From Pseudomonas sp. AB6 (GTDB lineage Bacteria > Pseudomonadota > Gammaproteobacteria > Pseudomonadales > Pseudomonadaceae), in NCBI RefSeq assembly GCF_034314105.1, contig NZ_JAVIWJ010000001.1, positions 1,985,501 through 2,049,500 of the forward strand: a stretch of DNA of 64,000 nucleotides, read 5' to 3'. Shown here piece by piece: positions 19,905-29,036 of the stretch (position 1 is the stretch's first letter; every line of letters starts with the position of its first letter). The notes below the pieces were generated by a model. The model saw nothing but the letters and a program-made list of their open reading frames with translations. It did not search any database and was not told the DNA's origin. Position numbers and translations under genes: made by a program.

Positions 19905-20630
19905 TTAGAAAGGGAACAACGGGCTGAGGAAGAAACGATCAAACCACCCCGGCTGACTGGAATCGGCAAATGAACCGGTTCCTGAATATGTGATACGTGC
20001 ATCCGCAACGCGTGTAGACGACACGGTGTTGTCGGTGGCAATGTCATCGGCGCGGATCAGCCCGGCAATTCGTACCAATTCGTCACCGGTGTTAAGGGTC
20101 ATCCACTTTTCCCCCCGTACCGCGAGAATGCCGTTGGGCAACACTTCAGCCACCGTCACTGTGACCGAGCCGGTCAAGCTGTTGCTCTGCGCTGCTTTAC
20201 CGTCGCCTTTAGTTGTACGTGCGCCGTTGTAACCGACGTTCAGGCTCAGATCGGTGTCGCCCACAGGGTTACTAGTGCTCAAGCCCCCACCAAATAATGA
20301 CGTCAGGCCAATGCTGTTACTGCTGTTTTTTGTGATGCCATTACTGGCCGCTTTACTGGCCGCCGTCCTCTCGGAAAGCGTAATAGTAATGATGTCTCCA
20401 ATCCGATAAGCCTTGCGGTCGTCGTAGAGGTTTTGCTCAAAACCGGCTTGGTATATCGAGCCGTTATTCGCTGCCGCCGGCAGAGGCGTTCGCGGCAGAA
20501 CCGGTGCGTAGAAAGGATCATTGGGCTTAGCCACTGGAGCAACACAGCCAGCCACCAATGCGGTTGCGCAAAACGGGGCTACCCACAGAGCAAGCAGTCG
20601 GGCAAGTCGTAGTAAAGATAGCCGTTTCAT
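19905..20630 (-). CDS. flgH: Flagellar L-ring lipoprotein FlgH
   Basis: Outer-membrane ring of the basal body. 241 residues from 20630 with a lipoprotein signal: hydrophobic stretch then lipobox LVAGC, acylated Cys at residue 29. Contains the conserved [19 protein letters not shown] and [18 protein letters not shown] segments. The ATG at 20630 is preferred to the in-frame one at 20696 because it gives a correct signal peptide. It follows flgG by 93 bp. Confidence 0.96.
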   Translation of the reverse strand: MKRLSLLRLARLLALWVAPFCATALVAGCVAPVAKPNDPFYAPVLPRTPLPAAANNGSIYQAGFEQNLYDDRKAYRIGDIITITLSERTAASKAASNGITKNSSNSIGLTSLFGGGLSTSNPVGDTDLSLNVGYNGARTTKGDGKAAQSNSLTGSVTVTVAEVLPNGILAVRGEKWMTLNTGDELVRIAGLIRADDIATDNTVSSTRVADARITYSGTGSFADSSQPGWFDRFFLSPLFPF

Positions 20631-20723
20631 GACACGGTAAACCTCGCGGTGTAACAGGTACTTATCAGGCACCCCTTCCAGGTGATCAAGCAGCATGACA
20701 GGCTGAATTGGCGCATCAGGCTT

Positions 20724-21512
20724 TTACAGATTTTGCGCAATGTGTTGCAGCATCTGGTCGGCAGTGGAGATCACTTTGGAGTTCATTTCATAAGCGCGCT
20801 GCGTGGTGATCATATTGACCATCTCCTCAACGGTGCTTACGTTCGACGCTTCCAGGGTGTTCTGCTGGGTAGTACCGAAGCCATTCAAGCCAGGCGTACC
20901 TACTTGTGGCGCACCACTGGACGCGGTTTCCAGAAACAAGTTGCCACCTTGCGATTGTAGACCGGCAGGGTTAATGAAATCAGCGGTCTGCACGTTGCCG
21001 ATGATCTGCGGCGTAGCAGTAGCACCGGCCAAGGTGATTGACACCGTTCCGTCTTGGCCGACAGTGAACGTCTGGGCTTGCTGTGGCACGACGATGGCCG
21101 GCTCTAAGGCAAAGCCGTTAGCCGTCACAATCTGACCGTTGGTATCCAAATGGAACGAACCGTCACGTGTGTAGGCAACCGTGCCGCTAGGCTGGCGAAT
21201 CTGGAAAAAGCCGCGACCGTTGATGGCCAAGTCGAGTGGCTGATCGGTGGTTTGCAAACTGCCGGCGCTAAAGTTCTTTTGCGTACCGACGATACGTACA
21301 CCCGTACCCAGCTGGAGGCCGGAAGGCAACGAGCTGTCCTGCGTCGACTGGGCGCCCGGTTGCCGCTTGATCTGATACAGCAAGTCTTGAAACTCAGCCC
21401 GATCACGCTTGAAACCGGTGGTCGATACGTTTGCCAAGTTGTTGGAAATGGTCGTCAGGTTGATGTCCTGAGCGGCTAGACCGGTTTTGCTGACGTAAAG
21501 TGCCGGAAGCAT
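20724..21512 (-). CDS. flgG: Flagellar distal rod protein FlgG
   Basis: Major distal rod subunit, 262 residues, usual size. The N-terminus MLPALYVSKTGLAAQDINLTTISNNLANV and C-terminal VEEMVNMITTQRAYEMNSKVIST are the paired rod-protein signatures. The start at 21512 follows GAGGAG with 7-base spacing; an in-frame ATG at 21527 lies upstream of that site and is rejected. Confidence 0.97.
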   Translation of the reverse strand: MLPALYVSKTGLAAQDINLTTISNNLANVSTTGFKRDRAEFQDLLYQIKRQPGAQSTQDSSLPSGLQLGTGVRIVGTQKNFSAGSLQTTDQPLDLAINGRGFFQIRQPSGTVAYTRDGSFHLDTNGQIVTANGFALEPAIVVPQQAQTFTVGQDGTVSITLAGATATPQIIGNVQTADFINPAGLQSQGGNLFLETASSGAPQVGTPGLNGFGTTQQNTLEASNVSTVEEMVNMITTQRAYEMNSKVISTADQMLQHIAQNL

Positions 21513-21558
21513 TATTTCTCTCCTCAAGCGCCTGGTAATCGGCGCAAGCTATCAATGG

Positions 21559-22296
21559 TTAGCTCTGCAAGACTCGCGCCGCCGACTCATCGTTGGTTTC
21601 GGCGGTTTTCATCATCTTGATGTGCAATTCGAATTGTCGTGCCAAGGCCAGCACCTGGGTCATTTCTTCCACGGCACTCACGTTGCTTGCGTGCAAGAAC
21701 CCAGACTCGACTTGAATGGCGCCGTCTGCGGCGGCAACCTTGCCGTCTTTAGTATGAAGCAGGCCATCGGCGCCTTTTTCCATGTTGCCAAGGTCAGGCT
21801 TCACCAGCTTGATACGGTCTATCTGCGCCATCACCTTCGGACTTTCGCCCAGCGAGCGAATACTGATGGTGCCATCGGACCCCACTTCAATTTGCTGCTG
21901 GGGCGGCACGGCAATCGGCCCGCCATTGCCCATGACCGGCAAACCATTGCCAGTGCGCAGCACGCCTAGTGCGTCGACGTTCATGCTCGCGGTACTTGTA
22001 TACGCTTCACCGCCGCCAGGAGTTTGCACCGCAATCCAGCCGCCGCCTTTGACGGCGATATCCAGATCACGACCGGTTTCCATCATGGCGCCTTCAGAAA
22101 AATCAGTACCTGGACGCTCGCTCAAGGCGTACGCTCGCGAAGGCATTACCTCCCCGTAAACCGGCATAGAACGCGCCTGTTCGAGGTCACGCTGAAAGCC
22201 GGTGGTAGTGATGTTCGCCAGGTTGTTGGCGTGAGCCTTCTGCGCTATAGCGTTTTCGGACGCTCCGCTCATGGCCACGTAAAGCAACTTATCCAC
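21559..22296 (-). CDS. flgF: Flagellar proximal rod protein FlgF
   Basis: Proximal rod subunit, 245 residues. The N-terminus reads MDKLLYVAMSGASENAIAQKAHANNLANI and the C-terminal helix VEEMTQVLALARQFELHIKMM. First gene of the flgFGHIJKL run; a sigma-54 promoter match lies 56 bp upstream (22352-22366), consistent with class III-type RpoN control of hook and rod genes in Pseudomonas. Confidence 0.96.
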   Translation of the reverse strand: MDKLLYVAMSGASENAIAQKAHANNLANITTTGFQRDLEQARSMPVYGEVMPSRAYALSERPGTDFSEGAMMETGRDLDIAVKGGGWIAVQTPGGGEAYTSTASMNVDALGVLRTGNGLPVMGNGGPIAVPPQQQIEVGSDGTISIRSLGESPKVMAQIDRIKLVKPDLGNMEKGADGLLHTKDGKVAAADGAIQVESGFLHASNVSAVEEMTQVLALARQFELHIKMMKTAETNDESAARVLQS

Positions 22297-22351
22297 AGTC
22301 TTCCTCCTCTGACAGACGCTTGCCGCCTGTAGCTGTTCTAATCACGCTGAA

Positions 22352-22366
22352 GCAATATTCGAACCA
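22352..22366 (-). promoter_or_regulatory. Sigma-54 promoter candidate for flgFGHIJKL
   Basis: Reads TGGTTCGAATATTGC on the minus strand. It keeps TGG at -24 and TTGC at -12 with the correct spacing against TGGCAC-N5-TTGC, and lies 56 bp before the flgF ATG. Confidence 0.65.
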
Positions 22367-22646
22367 ACTTGTCAGAACAGATACAAAGCATTGATTCATC
22401 GTTGGCAACCGGGGGCGACGCTTGTCGTCAGGTGTCAGTGAACGAATACACGTGGCGGTGGATTGCCGCATTTGGCCATCCAGTAAAAAAAACAGCGCCA
22501 AAAAAACCTCCTTCAAGTGTGTAAACACGACATTTTCAGGACCGATCAAAAATCCCTACAGGGTTGGAGCGGCCTTGATGAACATCCAACGCCGGCACGG
22601 AGCGCTATCCTGGACAGCGGCCACACAAAACTGGACCTAGACCCTT
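22367..22646. other. Intergenic region upstream of flgF
   Basis: No gene found between the flgF promoter and the small plus-strand gene at 22647. It should contain the enhancer site for the sigma-54 activator (FleQ/FleR) of flgF and the promoter of the small gene, but neither can be placed from sequence alone. Confidence 0.4.
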
Positions 22647-22838
22647 ATGCTCTGCAAAACCCAGGTTATTCATTCGTTACTGCTATGCCTGCTAATCGCG
22701 TCCGGCGCGGCCGGGGCTGCTCCCGCACCTTGGTATACATGGCAAGGTTCAACGCGAGTGGTTTGCACACAAAACAGCCCTGGACCCGGCTGGGTAAAAC
22801 TGGGTGGTCCTTTCAAAAAATCCGACTGCAAGGCGTGA
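22647..22838 (+). CDS. Small putative secreted protein
   Basis: 63 residues. The first 25 or so (MLCKTQVIHSLLLCLLIASGAAGA) look like a Sec signal peptide with an AGA cleavage site. The mature part is about 38 residues with two cysteines (VVCTQNS and KSDCKA) that could pair. It is the only plus-strand gene inside the flg run and ends 20 bp before a terminator-like hairpin. No family recognised. The signal peptide and terminator argue it is real, but function is unknown. Confidence 0.55.
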   Translation: MLCKTQVIHSLLLCLLIASGAAGAAPAPWYTWQGSTRVVCTQNSPGPGWVKLGGPFKKSDCKA

Positions 22839-22860
22839 ACAAAGCAGCACACCCGCTAGA

Positions 22861-22883
22861 AGCCCCGACGAATCGAGGCTTTT
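22861..22883 (+). terminator. Rho-independent terminator after the small secreted protein gene
   Basis: AGCCCCGA-CGAA-TCGAGGCT followed by TTT: a short GC-rich stem with one mismatch and a U-run on the plus strand. Confidence 0.6.
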
Positions 22884-22896
22884 GCCACCTCCCCGC

Positions 22897-24708
22897 TTAA
22901 ATGGCTTGTATTAAGGTCTGCATCAATGTCGCCTCGGTCGACAGCGCCTTGGAGTTAGCTTGGTAGGCGGTCTGCGCTTGAATCAACTCCACCAACTCAT
23001 TAGTCAGCTTGACGTTGGAGCCTTCTAATGACCCAGAGACGATCCCGCCCAACCCTCCCAATCCAGGGGCGTCCATATTGGCTAAGCCAGAAGCACTGGT
23101 CTCCTTCCAGCGGGTATTATTATCAGGGACCAGTCCTTGCTCGTTGGCAAATGTGGCAAGCATCAGTTGGCCAATACTCTTGCTTTTACCATTATTGAAA
23201 CTTGCCTGAATGACCCCATCAGCACCGATGCTGATTACCTCAAGCCGCCCCGCCGCATGGCCGTTCTGTTGCGCGGCAGTGCGGCCCGTCGTTGCGTTAT
23301 GTTGGCTGATATTATTCAGATCGATAACGGTACCAGCCAAGCTGCCCTGAGCGCCGTTTGTTATCCATTTTTCGCTGCTTTTACCTGCATCAATCAACTT
23401 GGCGGGGAGCCAGCTGCTCAGCGTGACCCTGTTATTTTCCACACTCAATCCTTCCTGCGCAGTGATCGATCGAATACTGCCGTTGGAGTTGAAGCTTAGG
23501 TTCGCGGTCATTGGCACGTCCCGATCTGGCGATGCTGGGTTTCGCCCGTTGACCAATACATGCATCTTCCAACTGTTGGTATCGTCCTTCACGAAGTACT
23601 GCGTCAGTTCGTGCTGGTTACCCAAACTGTCAAAGATTGCCGTGGAAAAAGGCTTGCTGAACGTGGTGATGTCGGCCGCGTTGAATACCGGAGCGCGCCT
23701 ATTCATCACCACTCCCTTATCATCGACCCCGCTGCCAGCTGCATCGTTGAGCGACAGCACTATTGGCCCATTATTAACGGCAGGACTAGCAGACCAAGTA
23801 CCGTCAACCTGACGACTAGGCTTCCAGCCAGTCAACGGGAACTCTTTGTCGGAAGTTTTTTTGATCCAGTCGCCTTCGCTGACCAACGAAATACTGCCGT
23901 CAGGCTGTTTAGTGATCGTTGCCACCAGCGGTGAAGTTGTGGCGGGATCAATCGGGTGACGACCATTGATCAAGGTGTGCATCGTCCAACGATTCGCGTC
24001 GATTTTAACAAAATACTGTTTTAGTTCATGATCTGCCGGAGGGATTGCGGGCGTAGCCGGTATGCGTATCGTCTGATTGCCCTGAACATTCTCTCCTTTG
24101 ACTTCAGCCTCCCCGGGGGCTCCGCCGTCCTGAATAGTTCTAGTCAGCACACTGGAATAAGTAGCAGGATCACTTGGATTAAAGGACGGCAATGCAGAAA
24201 GCGAGGGCAGCGACGCGTCCAGGTTAATAGTCTGGGCAATGGCGGTAGTTACTTTAGCGGGCATGTTACGGGTATCGATTTTCAAATCAGCACGAACACC
24301 ATTAACAATGACGCCACTGTCATTAACACCGTAGCCCTGCAAACGACTGCCTTCGTTGTCAACAATGTAATCGTCTGTGTCTTTGATAAACGCCCCAGCG
24401 CGAGTGTAACTTAATGCCCCATTGTCACTGACCACAAAAAACCCCTTACCCTGTATGCGCAAATCCAATACCCGTTCAGAACTTGAGCCAATTTCCCCTT
24501 GACTGAAATCCTGCGAAACATTCGCCAGCCGCACACCGCCGCCTATCGCACTACCGCTATGCCCCAACAGGGCGCCGGAATAGAGCGCAGAGAACTCGGC
24601 ACGCGATGATTTAAAACCAAGGGTACCAACGTTAGCAATATTATTACTCGCCACTTCCAGTCTTTTATGGGCAGCGTGTAACCCATTCAGCGCAACATTG
24701 AATGACAT
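22897..24708 (-). CDS. Second, enlarged flagellar hook protein (FlgE paralogue)
   Basis: 603 residues, against 441 for the adjacent FlgE. N-terminal [23 protein letters not shown] and C-terminal [29 protein letters not shown] are full hook-protein ends, so it should be exported and assembled. The extra length is an internal duplication. A unit beginning [20 protein letters not shown] (residue 227) is repeated as [20 protein letters not shown] (residue 366), both followed by NGR-P and a GSI-containing segment. The start at 24708 follows GGGAG; the upstream ATG at 24720 has no site. Separated from flgE by a terminator, so probably transcribed alone. Confidence 0.9.
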   Translation of the reverse strand: MSFNVALNGLHAAHKRLEVASNNIANVGTLGFKSSRAEFSALYSGALLGHSGSAIGGGVRLANVSQDFSQGEIGSSSERVLDLRIQGKGFFVVSDNGALSYTRAGAFIKDTDDYIVDNEGSRLQGYGVNDSGVIVNGVRADLKIDTRNMPAKVTTAIAQTINLDASLPSLSALPSFNPSDPATYSSVLTRTIQDGGAPGEAEVKGENVQGNQTIRIPATPAIPPADHELKQYFVKIDANRWTMHTLINGRHPIDPATTSPLVATITKQPDGSISLVSEGDWIKKTSDKEFPLTGWKPSRQVDGTWSASPAVNNGPIVLSLNDAAGSGVDDKGVVMNRRAPVFNAADITTFSKPFSTAIFDSLGNQHELTQYFVKDDTNSWKMHVLVNGRNPASPDRDVPMTANLSFNSNGSIRSITAQEGLSVENNRVTLSSWLPAKLIDAGKSSEKWITNGAQGSLAGTVIDLNNISQHNATTGRTAAQQNGHAAGRLEVISIGADGVIQASFNNGKSKSIGQLMLATFANEQGLVPDNNTRWKETSASGLANMDAPGLGGLGGIVSGSLEGSNVKLTNELVELIQAQTAYQANSKALSTEATLMQTLIQAI

Positions 24709-24798
24709 AGAGACTCCCATACCGTCATTGACGGCATTATTGTTAAATGCGTTTTTTTCGCAGTGTCTATCTGCGTTTTTTATTCTCGCATTAACTAA

Positions 24799-24830
24799 AG
24801 TAGGAAATTTCTATAAACATAGTAGGAAAT
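24799..24830. repeat. Direct repeat upstream of the second hook gene
   Basis: AGTAGGAAAT occurs at 24799-24808 and again at 24821-24830, 22 bp apart (about two helical turns), in an AT-rich leader 91-122 bp before the hook paralogue's start. Could be a tandem regulator site; no known consensus matched. Confidence 0.4.
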
Positions 24831-24870
24831 GGCTGATTTATTTACTTGGAAACTCTAAAAAAAAACATAA

Positions 24871-24898
24871 AAAAAGCCCCTTCGAAAAGAGGCTTTTT
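24871..24898 (-). terminator. Terminator after flgE (possibly bidirectional)
   Basis: Stem AAAAAGCCCCTT / AAGAGGCTTTTT around a CGAA loop, with a long U-run following on the minus strand. It lies 20 bp past the flgE stop, so it ends the flgBCDE transcript before the second hook gene. Confidence 0.85.
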
Positions 24899-24918
24899 AG
24901 AGGTAAGTTTAACCAGTC

Positions 24919-26244
24919 TTAGCCGACCATTTGAATAGTGGTCTGCATAATAGCACTTTGAGTTGATATGGTTTTAGCGTTCGCTTGGTAATTACTTTGC
25001 TCACGAATCAAACTCACTAACTCACCAGTCAAGTCAACGTTAGAGTCTTCGAGCGCACTACCGACGATAGAACCCAACGTGCCTGATTCCGGAGCACCCG
25101 TGACGGGAACACCGGAGGCGAAAGCTTCTTTCCATCGGCTGCCGCCTACTGAAATCAACCCTTGAGCGTTAGCGAAGTTTGTGATCGATACTTGCCCAAT
25201 GACTTTGGATTGGGAGTTGGTGTATGTGGCAAACAAAACGCCGGTCGAGTCCACTGACAAACCTGCCAATTGGCCGGTCGCATAACCGTCTTGGCTTTTA
25301 GTCGCTACACCGCTGACAGCGTTGGTCTGAGTAGTGGCCAACATATTAATTTTGATCCCGGCGGTATTGGCATTCGCGCCGTTGGCCGCCCATACAACGG
25401 GGGTGCCCGATTGCGAGGCGGGTACCCAGTTTTTGAGGGTAAATGTACCGTCCGCGTTAACAACAACATTAGGTGTTGAACTTGTAGATGCAGATGACTT
25501 CAACGAACCGTCGGAATTGAACACCAGTTGAGTTTGATCCGCCGTTGGCGGCGAAGTTGCTGGGTTAGCAGCATTTCGACCATCGACCAAGGTGTACATA
25601 GTCCAGGTGTTAGTGCCGGTTTTAGCAAAGTACTGGTCCAGTGAATGCTGATTACCCTGACTGTCGAAGACCGGCGTACTGATAGGAAGATTATAGGTAG
25701 CAATGTTGGCTGGATCGAATGGAGTAACGGTCGGAATAGTCGCGGTGGAATCCAGGTTTGATGCAATCGTGACCAGACCGCTAGGCTTTGGCGTCAGGTT
25801 AGATGAGTCTATAACAAGGTTTGTCGAAACCCCCGTCACCACCTTGCCGTTAGCGTCGACGCTGTAACCCTGCAACTTGTCGCCGCTACTGCTGACGACA
25901 TTGCCATCTTTATCCGGATAGAACGCTCCGTTACGAGTGTACAACTTCTGGCCGTTGTTACTGACCATGAAAAAGCCATTGCCTTGGATCGCTAAATCTA
26001 GGCTGCGGCCGGTACCGGTGGTCAAGTTACCCTGAGTAAACTGCTGCGACACTGTGGCGACCCTTACACCACTGCCAGTGTTGGTAGAGCCCGAAGCGCC
26101 ACTGATCGCTGCCGAGTATTGGTCCTGAAATTCAGTGCGGGACGATTTGAAGCCCGTGGTCGCAACGTTGGCAATGTTGTTGCCCGTTACGTCGAGGCTT
26201 TTATTTGCCGCATAGAGCCCACTGAGACCGATATTGAATGACAT
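24919..26244 (-). CDS. flgE: Flagellar hook protein FlgE
   Basis: Hook subunit, 441 residues. Ends are canonical: MSFNIGLSGLYAANKSLDVTGNN at the start and LVSLIREQSNYQANAKTISTQSAIMQTTIQMV at the end. The middle D1/D2 region contains one copy of the HSLDQYFAKTGTNTWTMYTLVDGRN unit that is duplicated in the neighbouring paralogue. Follows flgD by 28 bp and completes the flgBCDE run; a strong terminator follows. Confidence 0.96.
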   Translation of the reverse strand: MSFNIGLSGLYAANKSLDVTGNNIANVATTGFKSSRTEFQDQYSAAISGASGSTNTGSGVRVATVSQQFTQGNLTTGTGRSLDLAIQGNGFFMVSNNGQKLYTRNGAFYPDKDGNVVSSSGDKLQGYSVDANGKVVTGVSTNLVIDSSNLTPKPSGLVTIASNLDSTATIPTVTPFDPANIATYNLPISTPVFDSQGNQHSLDQYFAKTGTNTWTMYTLVDGRNAANPATSPPTADQTQLVFNSDGSLKSSASTSSTPNVVVNADGTFTLKNWVPASQSGTPVVWAANGANANTAGIKINMLATTQTNAVSGVATKSQDGYATGQLAGLSVDSTGVLFATYTNSQSKVIGQVSITNFANAQGLISVGGSRWKEAFASGVPVTGAPESGTLGSIVGSALEDSNVDLTGELVSLIREQSNYQANAKTISTQSAIMQTTIQMVG

Positions 26245-26272
26245 GTTTCGCTCCTTCGCCGTCTAGTCGGCT

Positions 26273-26956
26273 CTATATACCGATCGTTTTAACGTTGGAC
26301 AGGCCGACGCTAGTGCCACCCGCCAAATTAAGTGTCATTTCCGCGCCAGCCAAGCCCATGGTCACACTGTTGACAGTGGCCGGTAGATAAGTGGTCAACG
26401 CGGTAGCCGTACCATCAGCCGTACCTGTGGCCACCACACTGTACTTCCCAGCAGGCGCCACGGAGCCATTACTGGCTTTGCCGTCCCACGTGAAACTGCT
26501 TGTGCCTGCCTGTTGGATACCAAGATCAATAGTGCTGACCAGGTTGCCCGAGGCATCATTAATCTTGATCACGGTGGAGCTGGAGGCTGGTACCAAGACC
26601 GAGCCTGTCATCCCTTTGGTAGTATCAACCACCGCCGTACCGGTTGCCACGATTACTGACCTTCCTACCAGTGAAGACGCCTGTAGCGCCTGGGAAGACT
26701 GGTAAGTGGTAGCAATAGAGCCAACTGACGTGTTGAGATTCTGTGTCGCCTCCAGATTGCTAAACTGGGCTAGCTGGGACACGAACGCAGTGTTGTCCTG
26801 CGGGGTGAGCGGGTCTTGGTTTTTCAACTGGGTTACGAGCAGTTGTAAGAACGCATCTTTGCCCAGCGCCGAGGTAGGATTGGTAGTGGCCGAAGTTCCT
26901 GATGTTTTTGAAAGCTGGTCCAGGACCGATTGGCCGACGGCGGTAGTAGTTGTCAT
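26273..26956 (-). CDS. flgD: Flagellar hook-capping protein FlgD
   Basis: Scaffold that caps the growing hook, 227 residues. Conserved N-terminal core LGKDAFLQLLVTQLKNQDPLTPQDNTAFVSQLAQFS, the best signature of FlgD. A C-terminal FlgD Ig-like/tudor region follows (FTWDGKASNGSVAPAGKYSV). ATG preceded by GAGG. 15 bp after flgC. Confidence 0.96.
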   Translation of the reverse strand: MTTTTAVGQSVLDQLSKTSGTSATTNPTSALGKDAFLQLLVTQLKNQDPLTPQDNTAFVSQLAQFSNLEATQNLNTSVGSIATTYQSSQALQASSLVGRSVIVATGTAVVDTTKGMTGSVLVPASSSTVIKINDASGNLVSTIDLGIQQAGTSSFTWDGKASNGSVAPAGKYSVVATGTADGTATALTTYLPATVNSVTMGLAGAEMTLNLAGGTSVGLSNVKTIGI

Positions 26957-26971
26957 GAGCTGCGCCTCTTA

Positions 26972-27415
26972 TCACTGACCGAGGGTCAGAACCTTCTGCA
27001 TCATTGTTTTGGCGGTGTTCATCATGTCCGCGTTGATTTGAAACGAACGACTGGCAGAAATCATGTCAGCCATTTCTTGCACAACGTTGACGTTGGGGTA
27101 ATAGACGTAGCCGTTTTTGTCGGCTGCCGGATGATTAGGCTCGTAACGCGCGTCGAGGTTACTCTGGTCCTGGACAATACCGGCGACCTGAACACCCTGC
27201 CCCGCTTGGTCCTGACTCCCGAATAACGAGCCACTGTCGCCATCGGCTTGACCCTCCATGACGGTTGCAAACACCGGATGACGGGCGCGATAGGTTTGAC
27301 CGGCGCTCGACGAAACCGTTTCAGCATTGGCAATGTTACTGGCCACAGTGTTAAGCCGTGTGGTTTGCGCACTCATGCCGCTACCGGCAATGCTAAAAAC
27401 GCTGGCAAGGGACAT
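26972..27415 (-). CDS. flgC: Flagellar proximal rod protein FlgC
   Basis: 147-residue rod subunit. N-terminal MSLASVFSIAGSGMSAQTTRLNTVASNIANAE and the conserved YVYYPNVNVVQEMADMISASRSFQINADMMNT near the end define it. 3 bp after flgB. Confidence 0.97.
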   Translation of the reverse strand: MSLASVFSIAGSGMSAQTTRLNTVASNIANAETVSSSAGQTYRARHPVFATVMEGQADGDSGSLFGSQDQAGQGVQVAGIVQDQSNLDARYEPNHPAADKNGYVYYPNVNVVQEMADMISASRSFQINADMMNTAKTMMQKVLTLGQ

Positions 27416-27418
27416 GAA

Positions 27419-27826
27419 TTACTCTCCTCGCAGGGCTGACATAAGCCCTTTGAATTTGCTGTTGAGAAAGGTAAAGCTAGCCTGAAAGCCTACCGAGTTC
27501 TGCGCGTAGTTGGCCTGTTCAACCTGACCGTCAACGGTGTTCTGATCAAGCGAAGGTTGGCTAGGCGTGCGATATAACAAGGTTGCATCCATGCCGCCGG
27601 TACCGCCTGCCTCGATGTGTGCCGCATTGGTCGTATTCATTGCAAACGTACCGTTTTTGCTCTTATCGGCTTGCGCCGCGAGCACAGCCGCGAAGTCCAG
27701 GTCTCGCGCCTTGTAATTCGGCGTGTCGGCGTTAGCAATATTGTTGGCCAGCACTTCTGCACGCTGGGCGCGGAAGGCAAGCGCCTGCTCATGAATGCCT
27801 AGTGCTTTGTCGAAGCTGATGCTCAT
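27419..27826 (-). CDS. flgB: Flagellar proximal rod protein FlgB
   Basis: 135-residue rod subunit, first gene of the flgBCDE transcript. N-terminal FDKALGIHEQALAFRAQRAEVLANNIANADTPNYKARDLDF is characteristic. A near-perfect sigma-54 promoter lies 47-61 bp upstream. Confidence 0.97.
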   Translation of the reverse strand: MSISFDKALGIHEQALAFRAQRAEVLANNIANADTPNYKARDLDFAAVLAAQADKSKNGTFAMNTTNAAHIEAGGTGGMDATLLYRTPSQPSLDQNTVDGQVEQANYAQNSVGFQASFTFLNSKFKGLMSALRGE

Positions 27827-27872
27827 CTCGAGAAACCTTTAGCGGCTGACCTGTTTTCGTATCAGACACAAA

Positions 27873-27887
27873 GCAATCAACGTGCCA
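27873..27887 (-). promoter_or_regulatory. Sigma-54 promoter of flgBCDE
   Basis: TGGCACGTTGATTGC on the minus strand matches TGGCAC-N5-TTGC at all ten specified positions. The predicted start site is about 12 bp downstream, leaving a leader of roughly 35 bases before flgB. RpoN control of flgB is established in Pseudomonas. Confidence 0.9.
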
Positions 27888-28058
27888 GTCTTTATATAGC
27901 CGTAACTCAAGGGGTTCAGCGATTTGCGCCGGATGGTAAGCCAAAATAGCGGCAACGGATTTCCGCTATCCGCCAGTAAAGCGGCAATTGCGACAGACAC
28001 CGGTTGCCGCAGGCCTTGATCCCGATCAGTGCTGATTCGCTCATGATAATGGCCTCCG
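27888..28058. other. flgB-cheR intergenic region
   Basis: No gene. Should hold the activator site for the flgB sigma-54 promoter. A 7-bp inverted repeat (GCGGCAA...TTGCCGC, about 27992-28021) is visible; its role is unknown. Confidence 0.4.
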
Positions 28059-28098
28059 AAAACAAAACACCCTGCGAAAGCGTGGCTCTCGCAGGGTG
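28059..28098 (-). terminator. Terminator after cheR
   Basis: Perfect 10-bp stem CACCCTGCGA / TCGCAGGGTG (28068-28077 with 28089-28098) followed on the minus strand by GTTTTGTTTTC. It lies 60 bp beyond the cheR stop. Confidence 0.8.
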
Positions 28099-28157
28099 CA
28101 GGGTGACCCTCTCTCTAATGCCCGGTCTTTCGATCAGGTTTTTTCACGCGCCAACCC

Positions 28158-28985
28158 TTACTTAGCTTGGTAAATAATCCCCGGACTGCATTGCACCATC
28201 TGGTAATGGTCCGGCAAACCGTTGAGCGCTTCAGAAGCGCCAAGGAATAGATAGCCGCCCGGCTTGAGCGTGCTATGAATACGCAACAGGATGTCTTTCT
28301 TCACTTCTGCCGAGAAGTAAATCAATACGTTTCGACAGAACACAACATCGAACTTACCCAAGCTGGCATAGCTGTCGAGCAAGTTAAATGAGCGAAACTC
28401 CACCCGATTTTTAATCGGCGCCTTGATCGCCCAACGCCCTGGTATCTTGACGTCGAAAAATCGTTGCAGTCGCTCAGGAGACAGCCCACGACCGATCGCC
28501 AAACTGTCGTATTCGCCCGACTTGCAGTTGGTAAGCATTGCTCCGGATAAGTCCGTGGCAACAATTTGTACGCCACTCTTAAGCTGGCCAATGTTGGTTC
28601 TTTCGAATTCGTCTATCGACATTGAGAGCGAATACGGCTCCTGCCCAGAGGAGCATGCCGCCGACCAAATTCTCAGGCGCTGATTGGGACTGCCTTTTAT
28701 CGCTTCTGGAAGCACTTTGTTTTTAAGCACTTCAAACGGATAGGTATCACGAAACCATAATGTTTCGTTGGTCGTCATGGCGTCCACCACCTGCTCTCGC
28801 AAACCGCTTCGCGGCTGTGTCTGAATCCGTTGAATCAGTTCACCCAAGGACTTAATGCCCTGCTGCTCCATCAGTTTGTTGAGACGGCTGGAAACCAAGT
28901 ATTGCTTATTTTCACCCAGCAAGATGCCACAGGCTTTTTCCAGGAAGACCCGGAACTGTTCGAAATCCAAATTACCCGTAGACAA
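28158..28985 (-). CDS. cheR: Chemoreceptor methyltransferase CheR
   Basis: SAM-dependent glutamate methyltransferase acting on methyl-accepting chemotaxis proteins. 275 residues, family length. The N-terminal helical domain (LEKACGILLGENKQYLVSSRL) leads into the catalytic domain with TTNETLWFRD and the SAM motif RIWSAACSSGQEPYSLSM. FDVVFCRNVLIYF follows. Lies 51 bp downstream of cheV on the same strand, the standard arrangement next to flgB and flgA. Confidence 0.95.
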   Translation of the reverse strand: MSTGNLDFEQFRVFLEKACGILLGENKQYLVSSRLNKLMEQQGIKSLGELIQRIQTQPRSGLREQVVDAMTTNETLWFRDTYPFEVLKNKVLPEAIKGSPNQRLRIWSAACSSGQEPYSLSMSIDEFERTNIGQLKSGVQIVATDLSGAMLTNCKSGEYDSLAIGRGLSPERLQRFFDVKIPGRWAIKAPIKNRVEFRSFNLLDSYASLGKFDVVFCRNVLIYFSAEVKKDILLRIHSTLKPGGYLFLGASEALNGLPDHYQMVQCSPGIIYQAK

Positions 28986-29036
28986 AGAAACCGCCTCTTA
29001 ACTTGTATGTATCACCGGAGGCGCTGCCTCCGATAA

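Noticed and set aside
27992-28021. Inverted repeat GCGGCAA...TTGCCGC as a possible FleQ site
   Set aside because: It does not fit a known FleQ consensus closely enough to call.
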